DNA of 45,975 bases from positions 1 through 45,975 of the forward strand of contig JAFIEY010000035.1 of assembly GCA_020832345.1 (NCBI GenBank), written 5' to 3'. Shown piece after piece: positions 17,615 through 27,145 of this stretch. This DNA is from Cryomorphaceae bacterium (lineage in GTDB: Bacteria; Bacteroidota; Bacteroidia; Flavobacteriales; Schleiferiaceae). Every line of letters begins with the position of its first letter. The stretch's first letter is position 1. The translations under genes and the position numbers were made by a program. Under the pieces are notes generated by a model. That model worked only from the letters and a program-made list of their open reading frames with translations, had not been told where the DNA came from and did no database searches.

Positions 17615-18142
17615 TTATTTATCTGAACAATCCTGAACCGTCTTTTCTAACATGGTTACGTCAAATCCCTTTTCGGTAAGTTCATTGAGTATGATTTGAT
17701 ATGTATCCTCATCCATTGTTCTCTCCCTCGAAAGAATCCATAAGTATTCCCTGCTTTGGGTTCCAACTAATGCGTATTCGTATTGTTTGCCCAGACCAAT
17801 TATCCAGTAATCACCTTTAAAAGGCCAAAAAAACTGCACTTTTAGTTTGGTGTTTTTGCCGGGGTTTTGCACAAATGCTTTTCCCGTAACGGAAGATGTT
17901 TTGCCGTCAAGGCTATCTTTATTACATTGGTTATACACTTCGATATATCCGTCTTTTGGGGTGTATGTTGCCGATGTACAAAAACAACCCTTTTGAAACC
18001 GCTGGGGAAAACTGGCAATCTCGAACCATGTTCCGGAATATTTTTCTAGATCTACAAAATCGACAGTTTCCAGAGGTGGTTGGTTGGATTTGCAGGCACT
18101 CATGAGTATTGTGATGAGAAGTAGGCGTGAAATTTTATTCAT
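17615..18142 (-). CDS. Lipocalin-family lipoprotein (Blc-like)
   Basis: 175 residues. The N-terminus MNKISRLLLITILMSACKSN has a lipobox (MSAC), so a lipid-anchored protein is predicted. The lipocalin signature DLEKYSGTWFEIASFPQRFQKGC corresponds to the GxW motif. The rest (CTSATYTPKDGYIEVYNQC, FFWPFKGDYWIIGLGKQYEYALVG, YLWILSRERTMDEDTY) matches the bacterial Blc/apolipoprotein D group. Role in the family: binding fatty acids or lysophospholipids at the envelope. The start overlaps the last 8 bp of the rhomboid gene, so the two are probably cotranslated. The stop codon lies in the target duplication of repeat element B. Confidence 0.93.
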   Translation of the reverse strand: MNKISRLLLITILMSACKSNQPPLETVDFVDLEKYSGTWFEIASFPQRFQKGCFCTSATYTPKDGYIEVYNQCNKDSLDGKTSSVTGKAFVQNPGKNTKLKVQFFWPFKGDYWIIGLGKQYEYALVGTQSREYLWILSRERTMDEDTYQIILNELTEKGFDVTMLEKTVQDCSDK

Positions 18143-18893
18143 TGGAGTCTTCTTTTTTTCGGTAAATATAGTTGATTTTCATGTCGTGACCACCCACATT
18201 TGATTTTTCATCTTTTTCTTTTTCTTGCGCCTCTTTTTTTAATTGCTCCTCCGTTTTCCAATAATCTAATTGATCTAGTAGTGCTTCTTCGCCCGGATCC
18301 CATTCGTGACGATTTTTTTTCCAAAAATGCCTTTGAACGTGAATTGGATTGTTGTTTCGCAGCCAAAGCGCGGTAATCAAACCCACAATGCTGCCGGACA
18401 AGTGAGACTCCCAACTGATATGATCCTCGATGGGAAAAACACCCCAAACCAAGCTGCCGTAAAGGAAGGCGACCAAAAGCGAAAGCGCGACGAGTTGGGG
18501 ATGCCCCCGAAAAATGCCCGAGAAAAAAATAAAAAAGGCAAAAGCATAAACCATTCCGCTGGCTCCGATGTGGTAATTAGGTTGTCCGATAAACCAAACT
18601 GCAATACCGGTTGCTACCCAAGCCAACAGGAAAATTTTTCGCGCTGCATCGGGATAAAAGAGCCCGATGCCAACACCGAGAACCAACATGGGAAAGGTAT
18701 TAGAAATCAAATGACTTAAACTACCGTGAAGAAAAGGATGGAAAACGATGCCTCGTAATCCGACCGGGTCGAGGGGCAGAATGCCGAAGGTGTATAAATC
18801 TAAAAACCATTTGGTGTCTATCCAGAACACCAACCACATAATCATGACAAATATCAGGGGCGTGGTCCAGTAATTTTTTTGTTGCGTGGGCAT
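18135..18893 (-). CDS. Rhomboid-family intramembrane serine protease
   Basis: 252 residues with about six hydrophobic segments. The active-site serine is in the GASGMVYAF motif, and the partner histidine is in WESHLSGSIVGLITALW. The early FHPFLHGSLSHLISNTFPML carries the conserved HxxxxHLxxN-like segment of loop 1/TM2. The C-terminal roughly 60 residues are a charged cytosolic tail rich in Lys and Glu. Rhomboids cleave transmembrane substrates within the bilayer; the substrate is unknown. It is the upstream partner of the lipocalin gene (8-bp overlap) and divergent from rarA. Confidence 0.93.
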   Translation of the reverse strand: MPTQQKNYWTTPLIFVMIMWLVFWIDTKWFLDLYTFGILPLDPVGLRGIVFHPFLHGSLSHLISNTFPMLVLGVGIGLFYPDAARKIFLLAWVATGIAVWFIGQPNYHIGASGMVYAFAFFIFFSGIFRGHPQLVALSLLVAFLYGSLVWGVFPIEDHISWESHLSGSIVGLITALWLRNNNPIHVQRHFWKKNRHEWDPGEEALLDQLDYWKTEEQLKKEAQEKEKDEKSNVGGHDMKINYIYRKKEDSNE

Positions 18894-18981
18894 AATCGGT
18901 AAATTTACACTTTTCTGGTTAATCCAGGATAATTGGCATTTTCTCGCAAAGACAATTTACAAAACACGGTTTTGTGTTTTG

Positions 18982-18989
18982 TACATTTG
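18982..18989 (+). promoter_or_regulatory. Bacteroidota -7 box for rarA
   Basis: TACATTTG fits TAnnTTTG and lies 18 bp upstream of the rarA ATG at 19008. It lies inside the longer reading frame that starts at 18933, which supports the shorter start. An imperfect inverted repeat (AAAACAC / GTGTTTT, 18961-18980) is just upstream. Confidence 0.45.
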
Positions 18990-19007
18990 CTCGGCAAAAA
19001 TATTACG

Positions 19008-20282
19008 ATGCATCAAAAACCACTGGCCGAAAGATTGCGCCCCAAAAACCTCTCCGAATTTGTCGGTCAATCCCATTTAATTGGACCGGGAAAGCCGCTT
19101 CGGAATATGATTGACCACGGAACATTACCCTCAATTGTGCTGTGGGGGCCGCCCGGGGTTGGGAAAACCACATTAGCATTCATCCTTTGTCAATCACTCG
19201 ATAGAAAAATTCACCACCTGAGCGCCGTGACAGCAGGGGTTAAAGATATTCGCGCCATTGTGCAAAGTAGTCAGTCGGGCGGACTTTTTGGCGGAAAAGC
19301 ACCTGTCATTTTTATCGACGAAATTCACAGGTTCAACAAAAGCCAACAGGACAGTCTGCTGCACGCGGTGGAAAAAGGCGAGATTGTCCTCATTGGCGCG
19401 ACGACTGAAAACCCGTCTTTTGAACTCAATAATGCCTTGTTGTCCCGCTGTCAGGTTTTTACCCTTGAAGGCTTGGAAGCGGATGATTTGGTCAACATGC
19501 TCAATCGCGCAGTGACGACCGATTCTGTGCTCAAGTCCATCCCGGTTGAACTTAAGGAAACCGAAGCTCTGATTGCATTCGGATTGGGAGATGCAAGAAA
19601 AACTTTAAATAACTTAGAGCTTTTGGTTCACCATCACAGCGGAATTGGTTCATTGATTGTGACGAATGCTTTGGTAGAGGAGGTCTGTCAGCAAAAAGTA
19701 CCCGCTTATGATAAAAATGGAGAAAACCATTACGACATCATTTCAGCATTTATAAAATCTGTTCGCGGAAGTCATGTTCAGGCATCCTTATACTGGTTGG
19801 CCCGTATGCTCAAAGGGGGAGAAGCGCCGGTCTTTATCGCCAGAAGATTACTGATTCTTGCCAGTGAAGATATAGGTTTGGCAAATCCAACTGCTCTGGT
19901 GATGGCCAATGCCACTTTTGATGCTGTTCATAAGCTCGGGATGCCGGAAGCACGCATTCCCCTTTCCCAATGCACCATTTATTTGGCGACCTCTCCCAAG
20001 AGCAACAGTGCGTATATGGCCATAAATAAGGTCATGGCAGAAGCCGATAATACTTTGAATTTACCGGTGCCATTACATCTGCGCAACGCACCTACCCAAT
20101 TGATGAAAAATCTTGGATACGGAAAAGATTATAAATATCCCCACGATTACCCGGGCAATTTTGTGGAACAAACCTATCTCCCTCCAGAAATTGAAGAAAA
20201 AATCTGGTATGAACCGGGTAAAAACGCCAAAGAAGTGACTATGCGTAATACTTCACCCAAAAACCTGAAAAACAAAATGTAG
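19008..20282 (+). CDS. rarA: Replication-associated recombination protein A (RarA/MgsA AAA+ ATPase)
   Basis: 424 residues from MHQKPLAERLRPKNLSEFVG. Walker A is GPPGVGKT (residues 47-54). Walker B is VIFIDEIHRFNKSQQD. Sensor 1 is GATTENPSFELNNALLSRC. The C-terminal tetramerisation region is recognised by YDIISAFIKSVRGS, DPNA-like GGEAPVFIARRLLILASEDIGLANP and LPVPLHLRNAPTQLMK. It acts at stalled replication forks. The frame extends 25 codons upstream, but a promoter box lies within that extension. Divergent from the rhomboid gene. Confidence 0.96.
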   Translation: MHQKPLAERLRPKNLSEFVGQSHLIGPGKPLRNMIDHGTLPSIVLWGPPGVGKTTLAFILCQSLDRKIHHLSAVTAGVKDIRAIVQSSQSGGLFGGKAPVIFIDEIHRFNKSQQDSLLHAVEKGEIVLIGATTENPSFELNNALLSRCQVFTLEGLEADDLVNMLNRAVTTDSVLKSIPVELKETEALIAFGLGDARKTLNNLELLVHHHSGIGSLIVTNALVEEVCQQKVPAYDKNGENHYDIISAFIKSVRGSHVQASLYWLARMLKGGEAPVFIARRLLILASEDIGLANPTALVMANATFDAVHKLGMPEARIPLSQCTIYLATSPKSNSAYMAINKVMAEADNTLNLPVPLHLRNAPTQLMKNLGYGKDYKYPHDYPGNFVEQTYLPPEIEEKIWYEPGKNAKEVTMRNTSPKNLKNKM

Positions 20283-20385
20283 CTATTTTTTTAACTTTTA
20301 AAGTATTGTTAATACGTCGATGATTTTAACATAAATTCGCTAATATATTGTTACTTTGCAACCGAAAAGTAAAACCGAAAAGTGA

Positions 20386-21795
20386 ATGAAGTCGTATCGT
20401 CGTTTTTTCCTGCTTATTGCCTTAGCTACTGTAGGTGTTCTGACGTTACAGATCTTACTTATTTTGGGTTCACAAACATTGTATGAGGAGGGGTTTAACC
20501 GCGATGTTTCTGATGCGATAACCAAGGTATCGTATCAGTTGGAATATGATCATGCCCGACAAATGATTAAGAAGTTCGACGACTCGTCGAGTACTGATTA
20601 CCCCAGTCGATCGGGAAAAAGAATCAAACACGATTCTGACCGGAACTTCTTCGAGCAAGCCTTGGTCATGAGACGTTTGAGTCGTTTGGATTCTGTGGTA
20701 ATAGATGAACAAGACCGGGAATCCCTCAGAGAAGAGCAGCAACTAGAGAAGCGCATCAATATGCGTGAAATTGATTCTCTCCTCAAGCGCGAATTTTCCC
20801 AAAAAGCCCTGCCACGACAGTTTGAGTTTGGCATCGTAGAACGCGATAAACTCACAAATTTTCACACCCTGGATTTTGAATTTGAAAAAGCAAAATCCCA
20901 ATTTCGAACTTTGCTTTTTCGACACGACTATTATCCGCCCAGTCGAACTTGGCTGTACGTCTATTTTCCCAATAAAGATAGATTTGTTTTAAGGCGATTA
21001 CTTATCGTGTTGGGACTGAGTTTATTGTTGATGGGCGTATTGGTTTACGCCATGCTTTATACCATTCGACAATTGATACAGCAAAAACAAATTAATACGG
21101 TGAAAACTGATTTCATCAATAATATGACCCACGAGTTTAAAACGCCTATTGCTACTATTTCGCTAGCAGTAGATGCTTTATCCAACGAAAAAATTTCCTG
21201 TGATCAGGAAAGAATAAAGTATTATGCCAATCTCATTCGTCAGGAAAACCGCCGTATGAACGCCCAGGTAGAACAAGTACTCAGACTGGCCTTGATGGAT
21301 AAACAAGGCGTGCGATTGGAAAAAGAAGCCGTGGATATTCATCAATTGATAGAAAAAGCCATTAACCATCTTCGACTGCAAGTTGAAACCAGAGGTGGGG
21401 AATTGGTGACCCAATTTGAAGCCAAAGACAGCATGGTAGAAGTAGATCCTGAGCAAATTCTCACGGTCTTCATCAATCTAATTGATAATGCCAATAAATA
21501 TTCGCCAAACGAACCAAAGATTACCGTGCATACTTTTAACAAAGGTGACAAAGTAATTGTACAGGTTTCGGATACAGGAGTGGGTATGACAAAAGATATG
21601 ATCAACAAGGTTTTCGAACGGTTTTTTAGACAAACCACCGGAGACCTTCACGATATAAAAGGACACGGGCTTGGACTTAGCTATGCACGCGAGATCATCA
21701 CGCTTCATCAGGGTGATATCTCTGTTGAAAGCAAGCCCGGAGAAGGAAGCGTGTTTAGCGTAGCACTTCCCTATCTGGAAGAGGAAACCATTTAA
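20386..21795 (+). CDS. Sensor histidine kinase, RprX-like
   Basis: 469 residues. One transmembrane helix lies at about 7-28 and a second at about 203-226, enclosing a roughly 170-residue periplasmic sensor region with no domain I can name. The HisKA motif NNMTHEFKTPIATIS has the phospho-accepting His at residue 249. The ATPase domain has NLIDNANKYSP (N box), DTGVGM (G1) and GHGLGLSYA (G2). No HAMP domain is evident between TM2 and HisKA. It is 21 bp upstream of its cognate response regulator. A near-consensus -7 sequence, TTACTTTG, is at 20351-20358. Similar to the RprX/RprY pairs of Bacteroidota; the stimulus is unknown. Confidence 0.93.
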   Translation: MKSYRRFFLLIALATVGVLTLQILLILGSQTLYEEGFNRDVSDAITKVSYQLEYDHARQMIKKFDDSSSTDYPSRSGKRIKHDSDRNFFEQALVMRRLSRLDSVVIDEQDRESLREEQQLEKRINMREIDSLLKREFSQKALPRQFEFGIVERDKLTNFHTLDFEFEKAKSQFRTLLFRHDYYPPSRTWLYVYFPNKDRFVLRRLLIVLGLSLLLMGVLVYAMLYTIRQLIQQKQINTVKTDFINNMTHEFKTPIATISLAVDALSNEKISCDQERIKYYANLIRQENRRMNAQVEQVLRLALMDKQGVRLEKEAVDIHQLIEKAINHLRLQVETRGGELVTQFEAKDSMVEVDPEQILTVFINLIDNANKYSPNEPKITVHTFNKGDKVIVQVSDTGVGMTKDMINKVFERFFRQTTGDLHDIKGHGLGLSYAREIITLHQGDISVESKPGEGSVFSVALPYLEEETI

Positions 21796-21816
21796 TAACG
21801 TAAAAACTCGACAACC

Positions 21817-22515
21817 ATGGAAGAAAAACTGAATGTTTTACTAGTAGAAGATGATCCGAATTTCGGATTGATCCTTCGCGATTACCTAACAATAAAAGGT
21901 TATGAAGTAACCCTTTCTCGTGATGGGATACACGGCCTCAATGACTTTAAAAGCAACGATTTTGCCCTCTGCATCCTTGATGTAATGATGCCGCGTAAAG
22001 ACGGTTATAGTCTGGCCAAACAAATCAAGGAAATCAATCCTCAAATGCCCATTATCTTCCTTACCGCCAAGTCGTTGAAGGAAGACATGATCAAAGGATA
22101 TGAGGCTGGTGCAGATGATTATATCATCAAACCATTTGATTCCGAAGTTTTGGAATTGAAAATCCAGGCCATTCTCAATCGTCAAAGTCATGTAGGTAAG
22201 AAAGAGGATATTCCCGAAGAAATGGAAATTGGGAAATTCAAGCTCAATACCCAATTGCGAATTATGGAAAAAGACGGTGATGAGCGCAAGCTTTCTCCTA
22301 AGGAAAATGCACTGCTTATTCTTTTGGCACTAAACATGAACCGTTTGGTGACGCGCAAAGATGCACTGTTGAAAATCTGGAAAGAGGATAACTACTTCAC
22401 AGCCCGTTCAATGGACGTGTATTTGGCTAAACTCCGCAAATACATTGCACCGGATCCCAATCTGGAAATCGTGAATATTCACGGTGAAGGATTTAGACTG
22501 GTCAACCGGGGATAA
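21817..22515 (+). CDS. OmpR/RprY-like response regulator
   Basis: 232 residues. The receiver domain has the acidic pair EDD (residues 11-13), phospho-acceptor Asp55 in CILDVMMPRKDG, the Thr of FLTAKS, and Lys in DDYIIKPF. The C-terminal winged-helix output domain (LSPKENALLILLALNMNRLVTRKDALLKIW, RSMDVYLAKLRKYI, NIHGEGFRLV) places it in the OmpR class of transcription factors. Its kinase lies directly upstream. It is followed 23 bp later by repeat element C and then by a strong inverted repeat that may terminate the operon. Confidence 0.95.
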   Translation: MEEKLNVLLVEDDPNFGLILRDYLTIKGYEVTLSRDGIHGLNDFKSNDFALCILDVMMPRKDGYSLAKQIKEINPQMPIIFLTAKSLKEDMIKGYEAGADDYIIKPFDSEVLELKIQAILNRQSHVGKKEDIPEEMEIGKFKLNTQLRIMEKDGDERKLSPKENALLILLALNMNRLVTRKDALLKIWKEDNYFTARSMDVYLAKLRKYIAPDPNLEIVNIHGEGFRLVNRG

Positions 22516-22538
22516 ACACCCGATTTATTTCAATAATG

Positions 22539-22680
22539 GATTCCACTTCAAAAAGGATGATTTTAATCAAAATCGACGCGGAGAGGAATTTTGATCCGTA
22601 GCTAACTATCTGTTAGTGAGTGTTCAAAAATCTACCGACAAGGAAGATTTTGACAGAAAGGGACTTTTTGGAGCAGACTC
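22539..22680 (-). mobile_element. MITE-like element, copy C (142 bp)
   Basis: Opposite orientation to copies A and B and the most diverged copy (left end GATTCCACTTCAAAAAG, right end CTTTTTGGAGCAGACTC). Flanks are ATAATG (left, 22533-22538) and ATAATT (right, 22681-22686), a 6-bp duplication with one mismatch. It lies between the response regulator and guaA. Confidence 0.82.
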
Positions 22681-22691
22681 ATAATTTTTTT

Positions 22692-22733
22692 ATGCTTTCA
22701 GGCGATTATATTTCCATAACCGCCTGAAAGCAT
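22692..22733 (+). terminator. 13-bp perfect inverted repeat before guaA; likely terminator of the two-component operon
   Basis: Left arm ATGCTTTCAGGCG (22692-22704), 16-nt loop, right arm CGCCTGAAAGCAT (22721-22733), followed by TTTTATCTTT. A stem plus T-rich tract suits an intrinsic terminator for the response-regulator transcript. The right arm ends two bases before the guaA -7 box, so it also covers the place where the -33 element should be. A regulatory role is possible. Confidence 0.65.
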
Positions 22734-22735
22734 TT

Positions 22736-22743
22736 TATCTTTG
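22736..22743 (+). promoter_or_regulatory. Bacteroidota -7 box for guaA
   Basis: TATCTTTG fits TAnnTTTG and ends only 4 bp before the guaA ATG (22748). If used, transcription would begin at or next to the start codon, giving a leaderless message. Confidence 0.5.
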
Positions 22744-22747
22744 CCGC

Positions 22748-24277
22748 ATGCAAGAAACCATCCTCATTATCGATTTCGGCTCGCAATATACCCAGTTGAT
22801 TGCTCGCCGTTTGCGTGAACTTAATGTGTTTTGTGAAATTCAACCCTTCAACAACGTTCGCGTAGAAGACAAAAACATTAAAGGTTATATCCTTTCCGGA
22901 TCTCCACATTCGGTATTGGAAACCAACGCTCCACAACCTCCGGGATTTGTGTTAGATTCTAAAGTTCCGCTCCTCGGGGTTTGTTATGGTGCGCAATTTT
23001 TGGCGCATCGCGCCGGCGGCATCGTAGAAAAATCCGACGTGCGTGAATACGGACGGGCCAATTTAAGTGAGGTTGATCTGAAGCATCCTTTGATGCAAAA
23101 TGTACCGGTGGGCGCCCAGGTTTGGATGTCCCACGGTGATACCATTAAAAAATTGCCCGAAAATTATAAAATAATCGCCAGTACTGAAGATGTAGAAGTT
23201 GCAGCATTTCAAATCGGGAATCAATCGACTTTTGGAATCCAATTTCACCCGGAAGTATATCACTCCACCCACGGCATGGAATTGCTTCGAAATTTTGTTG
23301 TCAATATTTGCAAGTGTACTTGCGACTGGACGCCCTCAGCTTTTGTGGAAGAAACTGTGGAAAATCTAAAGGAAACCATTGGTGATAAAAAGGTGGTTAT
23401 GGGTCTCTCCGGCGGTGTGGACTCCACTGTTGCTGCGGTATTGCTCGATCGTGCCATTGGAAAAAATCTTTATTGCATTTTTGTCAACAACGGATTGTTG
23501 CGCAAAGATGAATTTGCCCTTGTACTTGAACAGTATAAACACATGGGATTAAACGTCAAAGGCGTTGATGCTGCTGATCGTTTTCTCGATGAACTCGAAG
23601 GTGTATCCGAACCGGAAGCCAAACGCAAAATTATCGGTCGGGTGTTTATCGAGGTTTTTGACGATGAAGCTCATCAAGTACAAGGTGTGGATTTTCTGGG
23701 ACAAGGCACCATTTACCCGGATGTAATCGAATCCGTTTCATCCGGTGGTCCATCAGTAACCATTAAATCACATCACAATGTGGGCGGACTTCCCGACTTT
23801 ATGAAATTACAAGTGGTTGAACCCTTGCGAATGCTCTTTAAAGACGAAGTTCGTCGGGTAGGGGCATCTCTAGGTATTTCTCCGCAATTGCTCGGTCGGC
23901 ATCCCTTTCCCGGTCCGGGGCTGGCCATTCGTATTTTGGGCGACATCACCCGCGAAAAGGTTCGCATTTTACAGGAGGTAGATCATATATTTGTTCAAGG
24001 CTTGCGAGAGGAAAACCTTTACGATAAAGTCTGGCAGGCCGGAGCCATATTACTCCCCGTTCAATCTGTAGGCGTGATGGGGGATGAACGTACATACGAA
24101 AATGTTGTGGCCCTAAGGGCAGTAGAATCTACCGATGGCATGACAGCCGATTGGGTGCATTTGCCATATTCATTTCTGGCAAAAACTTCTAATAGAATCA
24201 TCAATCGGGTAAAAGGTGTAAATCGGGTTGTGTATGATATAAGCTCAAAACCGCCGGCAACCATTGAGTGGGAATAA
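22748..24277 (+). CDS. guaA: GMP synthase (glutamine-hydrolysing)
   Basis: 509 residues, full length. The N-terminal class I amidotransferase domain has nucleophile Cys79 in [10 protein letters not shown] and the His/Glu pair in [10 protein letters not shown]. The ATP-pyrophosphatase domain has the P-loop [13 protein letters not shown]. The C-terminal dimerisation domain ends KPPATIEWE, as in the family. It converts XMP to GMP using glutamine and ATP, the last step of guanine nucleotide synthesis. No guaB is nearby. The start ATG lies immediately after a promoter box. A bidirectional terminator separates it from convergent tyrS. Confidence 0.98.
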   Translation: MQETILIIDFGSQYTQLIARRLRELNVFCEIQPFNNVRVEDKNIKGYILSGSPHSVLETNAPQPPGFVLDSKVPLLGVCYGAQFLAHRAGGIVEKSDVREYGRANLSEVDLKHPLMQNVPVGAQVWMSHGDTIKKLPENYKIIASTEDVEVAAFQIGNQSTFGIQFHPEVYHSTHGMELLRNFVVNICKCTCDWTPSAFVEETVENLKETIGDKKVVMGLSGGVDSTVAAVLLDRAIGKNLYCIFVNNGLLRKDEFALVLEQYKHMGLNVKGVDAADRFLDELEGVSEPEAKRKIIGRVFIEVFDDEAHQVQGVDFLGQGTIYPDVIESVSSGGPSVTIKSHHNVGGLPDFMKLQVVEPLRMLFKDEVRRVGASLGISPQLLGRHPFPGPGLAIRILGDITREKVRILQEVDHIFVQGLREENLYDKVWQAGAILLPVQSVGVMGDERTYENVVALRAVESTDGMTADWVHLPYSFLAKTSNRIINRVKGVNRVVYDISSKPPATIEWE

Positions 24278-24281
24278 AACT

Positions 24282-24320
24282 AAAAAAAGCGCGATACATT
24301 TTTGTGTCGCGCTTTTTTTT
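24282..24320. terminator. Bidirectional intrinsic terminator between guaA and tyrS
   Basis: A-tract, stem AAGCGCGA / TCGCGCTT with a 12-nt loop, then a T-tract. The A-tract on the left and T-tract on the right make it usable from both strands, as expected between convergent genes. Confidence 0.9.
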
Positions 24321-24342
24321 AATTGAAAAAACTGAATACGGT

Positions 24343-25617
24343 TTATTCCACTTTAATTAAAAAGTAATTTTTCTTTCCCCGCTGAATGACCAAATAATGT
24401 TGGTGAATTAAATCATTTTTTCCCAAGGGGGTATCCTCTTGAACTTTTTCTTTATTCACCTGAATGGCGTTGGCTTTTAGCATTTTACGCGCTTCAGATT
24501 TGCTGGGTAAAATATTGGTATGCACAGCCAAAACTTCAACAATGCCTTCGCTTAAAGCCTCATGGGAAATGGTATATGAGGGCACACTTTGCAGGACTTC
24601 CAATAATAAATCACTGGATAAACCGACCAAATCAGACTTTGAAGATTTGCCAAATAGCACTTGTGATGCGGTAATGGCCTGCTGCAAGTCGGCTTCGGAG
24701 TGCACCCGTTCGGTCATTTCTTCCGCTAAGGCTTTTTGCATAATACGAAGATGAGGCGCTTCGAGGTGTTGAGCTTTTAACCCTTCAATGGTTTCGCGGT
24801 TTTTCAAAGAAAAAATGGGCATAAAATTGATTACATCCTCGTCTGAAACATTGATCCAAAACTGGTAAAATGCGTAAGGTGACGTTTTGTTGCGATCGAG
24901 CCAGATGTTTCCTCCTTCGGATTTACCAAACTTGGAACCATCTGCCTTTTTGATTAATGGGGCAGTTAGTGCAAAAGCGTCACCGGCGCCCACCCTTCTG
25001 ATAAGCTCTGTTCCGGTGGTAATGTTTCCCCACTGATCGCTGCCGCCAAATTGTAATTTGCAATTTTTAGTGCGGAGCAAATGTAAAAAGTCGTAACCCT
25101 GAATCAGTTGGTAGCTAAATTCTGTAAACGATATCCCTGTTTCCATACGGTTTTTTACCGAATCTTTTGCCATCATGTAATTGATGGTGATGTGTTTGCC
25201 TACGTCCCGAATAAAGTCGAGAAAATTGATGTCCTTAAACCAGTCATAGTTGTTGACAACTTCTGCTTTGTTGTTTCCTTCCGTAAAATTGAGGAATTTT
25301 TGCAGTTGTTTTTTTTGGCAAGACAAGTTGTGCTCGATGGTTTCAGCATCGAGGAGTTGACGTTCTTTGGTTTTTCCAGAGGGATCTCCCACTCGACCAG
25401 TGGCACCACCCACCAGCACTAGTGGTTTGTGTCCACAGCGCTGAAAATGGGTTAATAGCATAACCGGAACTAAGTTCCCTATGTGCAATGAATCAGCTGT
25501 AGGATCAAAGCCCACATATCCAACCGTGGATTCTTTGCCGAGTTGTTCCTCAGTACCCGGGGTCATGTCGTGCAACATACCCCGCCAACGCAATTCTTCT
25601 ACGAAATTTCTGATCAT
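24343..25617 (-). CDS. tyrS: Tyrosyl-tRNA synthetase
   Basis: 424 residues. The class I HIGH-like motif appears as [11 protein letters not shown] within [15 protein letters not shown]. The KMSKS-equivalent is [13 protein letters not shown], a KFGKS form seen in bacterial TyrRS. The tyrosine-binding segment [11 protein letters not shown] and [18 protein letters not shown] are present. An S4-like C-terminal domain ([23 protein letters not shown]) finishes the protein. It charges tRNA-Tyr. Its ATG overlaps the TGA of the upstream alpha/beta hydrolase gene (ATGA), so the two are translationally coupled. Confidence 0.98.
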   Translation of the reverse strand: MIRNFVEELRWRGMLHDMTPGTEEQLGKESTVGYVGFDPTADSLHIGNLVPVMLLTHFQRCGHKPLVLVGGATGRVGDPSGKTKERQLLDAETIEHNLSCQKKQLQKFLNFTEGNNKAEVVNNYDWFKDINFLDFIRDVGKHITINYMMAKDSVKNRMETGISFTEFSYQLIQGYDFLHLLRTKNCKLQFGGSDQWGNITTGTELIRRVGAGDAFALTAPLIKKADGSKFGKSEGGNIWLDRNKTSPYAFYQFWINVSDEDVINFMPIFSLKNRETIEGLKAQHLEAPHLRIMQKALAEEMTERVHSEADLQQAITASQVLFGKSSKSDLVGLSSDLLLEVLQSVPSYTISHEALSEGIVEVLAVHTNILPSKSEARKMLKANAIQVNKEKVQEDTPLGKNDLIHQHYLVIQRGKKNYFLIKVE

Positions 25618-26441
25618 TCCCTTGTTTTTTGTGCGTGCAAAACTACGTGATGCTTACTGTCTTTCCAAAATCGCTTTAAGATATCTGCCGTTTTCTTTGG
25701 CATTTCCCAGGGCCCCATGTGGGCAGTGTTTTGCCATATACCGGTGACTGAATGGGCTGCCATTTGTTCCTCGGTATCAGCAATCGAAATTACGGTATCA
25801 GTTTTTCCACCGATAAATAAAATGGGGTAGGGGGCAAAATGAAGAATTGCCTCTCGATCTTTTCGGATTTTCATACCCTCCAAACTTGCTGCTATTTGGC
25901 CTGCTGGTATTTCGGCGGCTCGTTTTTTTAGGGTTTCGATAGAGGCTAAATTGTTTTTTCTAGCTTTTTCAGAAAATAAAAGTGGAATGGCGTGTGCGGT
26001 AAAGCCTTTGTGGTCTCGCTTGACCAAGGCAATGGCGCGCTCGCGGTCGGCGCGTTTGGATTTGCTGTCCGGTCGAGAGGTACTGTGAATCATGGATAGA
26101 CTTCTCAGGGCATCCGGGAATTTTTCTGCAAATGCTATGGAAACGTAACCACCCATACTATGCCCGGCCAGGTGTATTTTTTTTACCCGCTCATTGTTGA
26201 TAACGGCAAAAACAGCCTCGGCCATTTCCTCCATGTGGTAAATATATCCAAGTCCCTCCGATTGTCCATGACCAAACAAGTCGATACAGATTATTTTAAA
26301 AGTTTTGGGCAGGTATTTTTTGGTGAGGGTCCACATTCTGGCATCTTCGAGAAAACCGTGCAGTAGCACTACAGCCTCTCCTTTTCCCTGTGTGGTATAG
26401 TGAATTTTTACACCTTTATACGTGATGAATTTGTGGATCAT
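25614..26441 (-). CDS. Alpha/beta hydrolase
   Basis: 275 residues from [19 protein letters not shown]. The oxyanion strand [14 protein letters not shown] and nucleophile elbow [19 protein letters not shown] (Ser in GHSMGG) are clear. An Asp of the triad is expected in [14 protein letters not shown], and the His in [13 protein letters not shown]. The substrate cannot be inferred; esterase or C-C hydrolase families share this fold. The frame opens five codons earlier at 26456, but the family start fits 26441 better. It is the first gene of a pair with tyrS (4-bp overlap). Confidence 0.92.
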   Translation of the reverse strand: MIHKFITYKGVKIHYTTQGKGEAVVLLHGFLEDARMWTLTKKYLPKTFKIICIDLFGHGQSEGLGYIYHMEEMAEAVFAVINNERVKKIHLAGHSMGGYVSIAFAEKFPDALRSLSMIHSTSRPDSKSKRADRERAIALVKRDHKGFTAHAIPLLFSEKARKNNLASIETLKKRAAEIPAGQIAASLEGMKIRKDREAILHFAPYPILFIGGKTDTVISIADTEEQMAAHSVTGIWQNTAHMGPWEMPKKTADILKRFWKDSKHHVVLHAQKTRE

Positions 26442-26484
26442 TGCGGGGGGTAACATTTTGTGACAAAGTTCGGATATAAATCAA

Positions 26485-26513
26485 AAAAACCGCAAATTTT
26501 CGTTGCGGTTTTT
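26485..26513 (-). terminator. Intrinsic terminator after the LPP20-like lipoprotein gene
   Basis: Perfect 11-bp stem AAAAACCGCAA / TTGCGGTTTTT with a 7-nt loop and flanking A/T tracts, 50 bp beyond the stop of the minus-strand gene at 26563. It also separates that gene from the hydrolase-tyrS operon. Confidence 0.88.
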
Positions 26514-26562
26514 ATCGTCAAATGTGAATTAGAACAATGGGGTAACTAAATTTCCCGGATCA

Positions 26563-27120
26563 TTATTCAGCTTCGTTTTCAAGGTACTCCATGAGTTCGA
26601 GGAAAGCGTTGCGGTCTATGTCGTTCCAGTCGCGACGGGCTTCAGCCAATCTTCGCATGTGCCGGTACATGTGTTTTTTGCGAATTTCCAAAGCGGTATA
26701 GGTTTGAAAACGGCCATCGTCCAGGCGGAAGGTTCGTTCTCCAATGGAGCGAATATCGGTAATGGTTTGGTTAACGACTTCCCGGGACAGGACTTCGTAG
26801 CGCTCCATAAATTCACCTGCATTGGCGATTCCTTTTTCTTGGACATACTCGTCGGCAACGGTCCGCATGGTGGACGAAACCAATCCGGCTAAATTGGATT
26901 TGGCATTGGTCATAGAGCGACGTTTGGACACGTTGGCATCTTGAGAAATGGCTTGTCCGGTTGCGCGGAAATATCTGTTGTTGGATTGAAATTTTCTTCC
27001 GTCAAAGGGGCCGGTTACTTCCTCGCCTGGTCCTTTAAAGCTTTTACAGCTGGTGGCGAGTGTTCCGGAGAAAACCATTCCAAAAAATAACAATACAATG
27101 GGGAAAATTTTTCGGGTCAT
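26563..27120 (-). CDS. Lipoprotein, LPP20-like
   Basis: 185 residues. The N-terminus MTRKIFPIVLLFFGMVFSGTLATSC is a lipoprotein signal peptide with the acylated Cys at about residue 25. The mature part contains FRATGQAISQDANVSKRRSMTNAKSNLAGLV, an alpha-helical segment with regularly spaced Ala. This resembles LPP20-type lipoproteins, where a beta strand (..RATG.A) precedes a helix of Ala-rich repeats. The C-terminus is charged (RRLAEARRDWNDIDRNAFLELMEYLENEAE). Function is unknown; assignment to the family is by eye only. It is a single gene, with its own promoter and terminator visible. Confidence 0.8.
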   Translation of the reverse strand: MTRKIFPIVLLFFGMVFSGTLATSCKSFKGPGEEVTGPFDGRKFQSNNRYFRATGQAISQDANVSKRRSMTNAKSNLAGLVSSTMRTVADEYVQEKGIANAGEFMERYEVLSREVVNQTITDIRSIGERTFRLDDGRFQTYTALEIRKKHMYRHMRRLAEARRDWNDIDRNAFLELMEYLENEAE

Positions 27121-27145
27121 AACGTCAATGTGTTAATGTTGCGGA

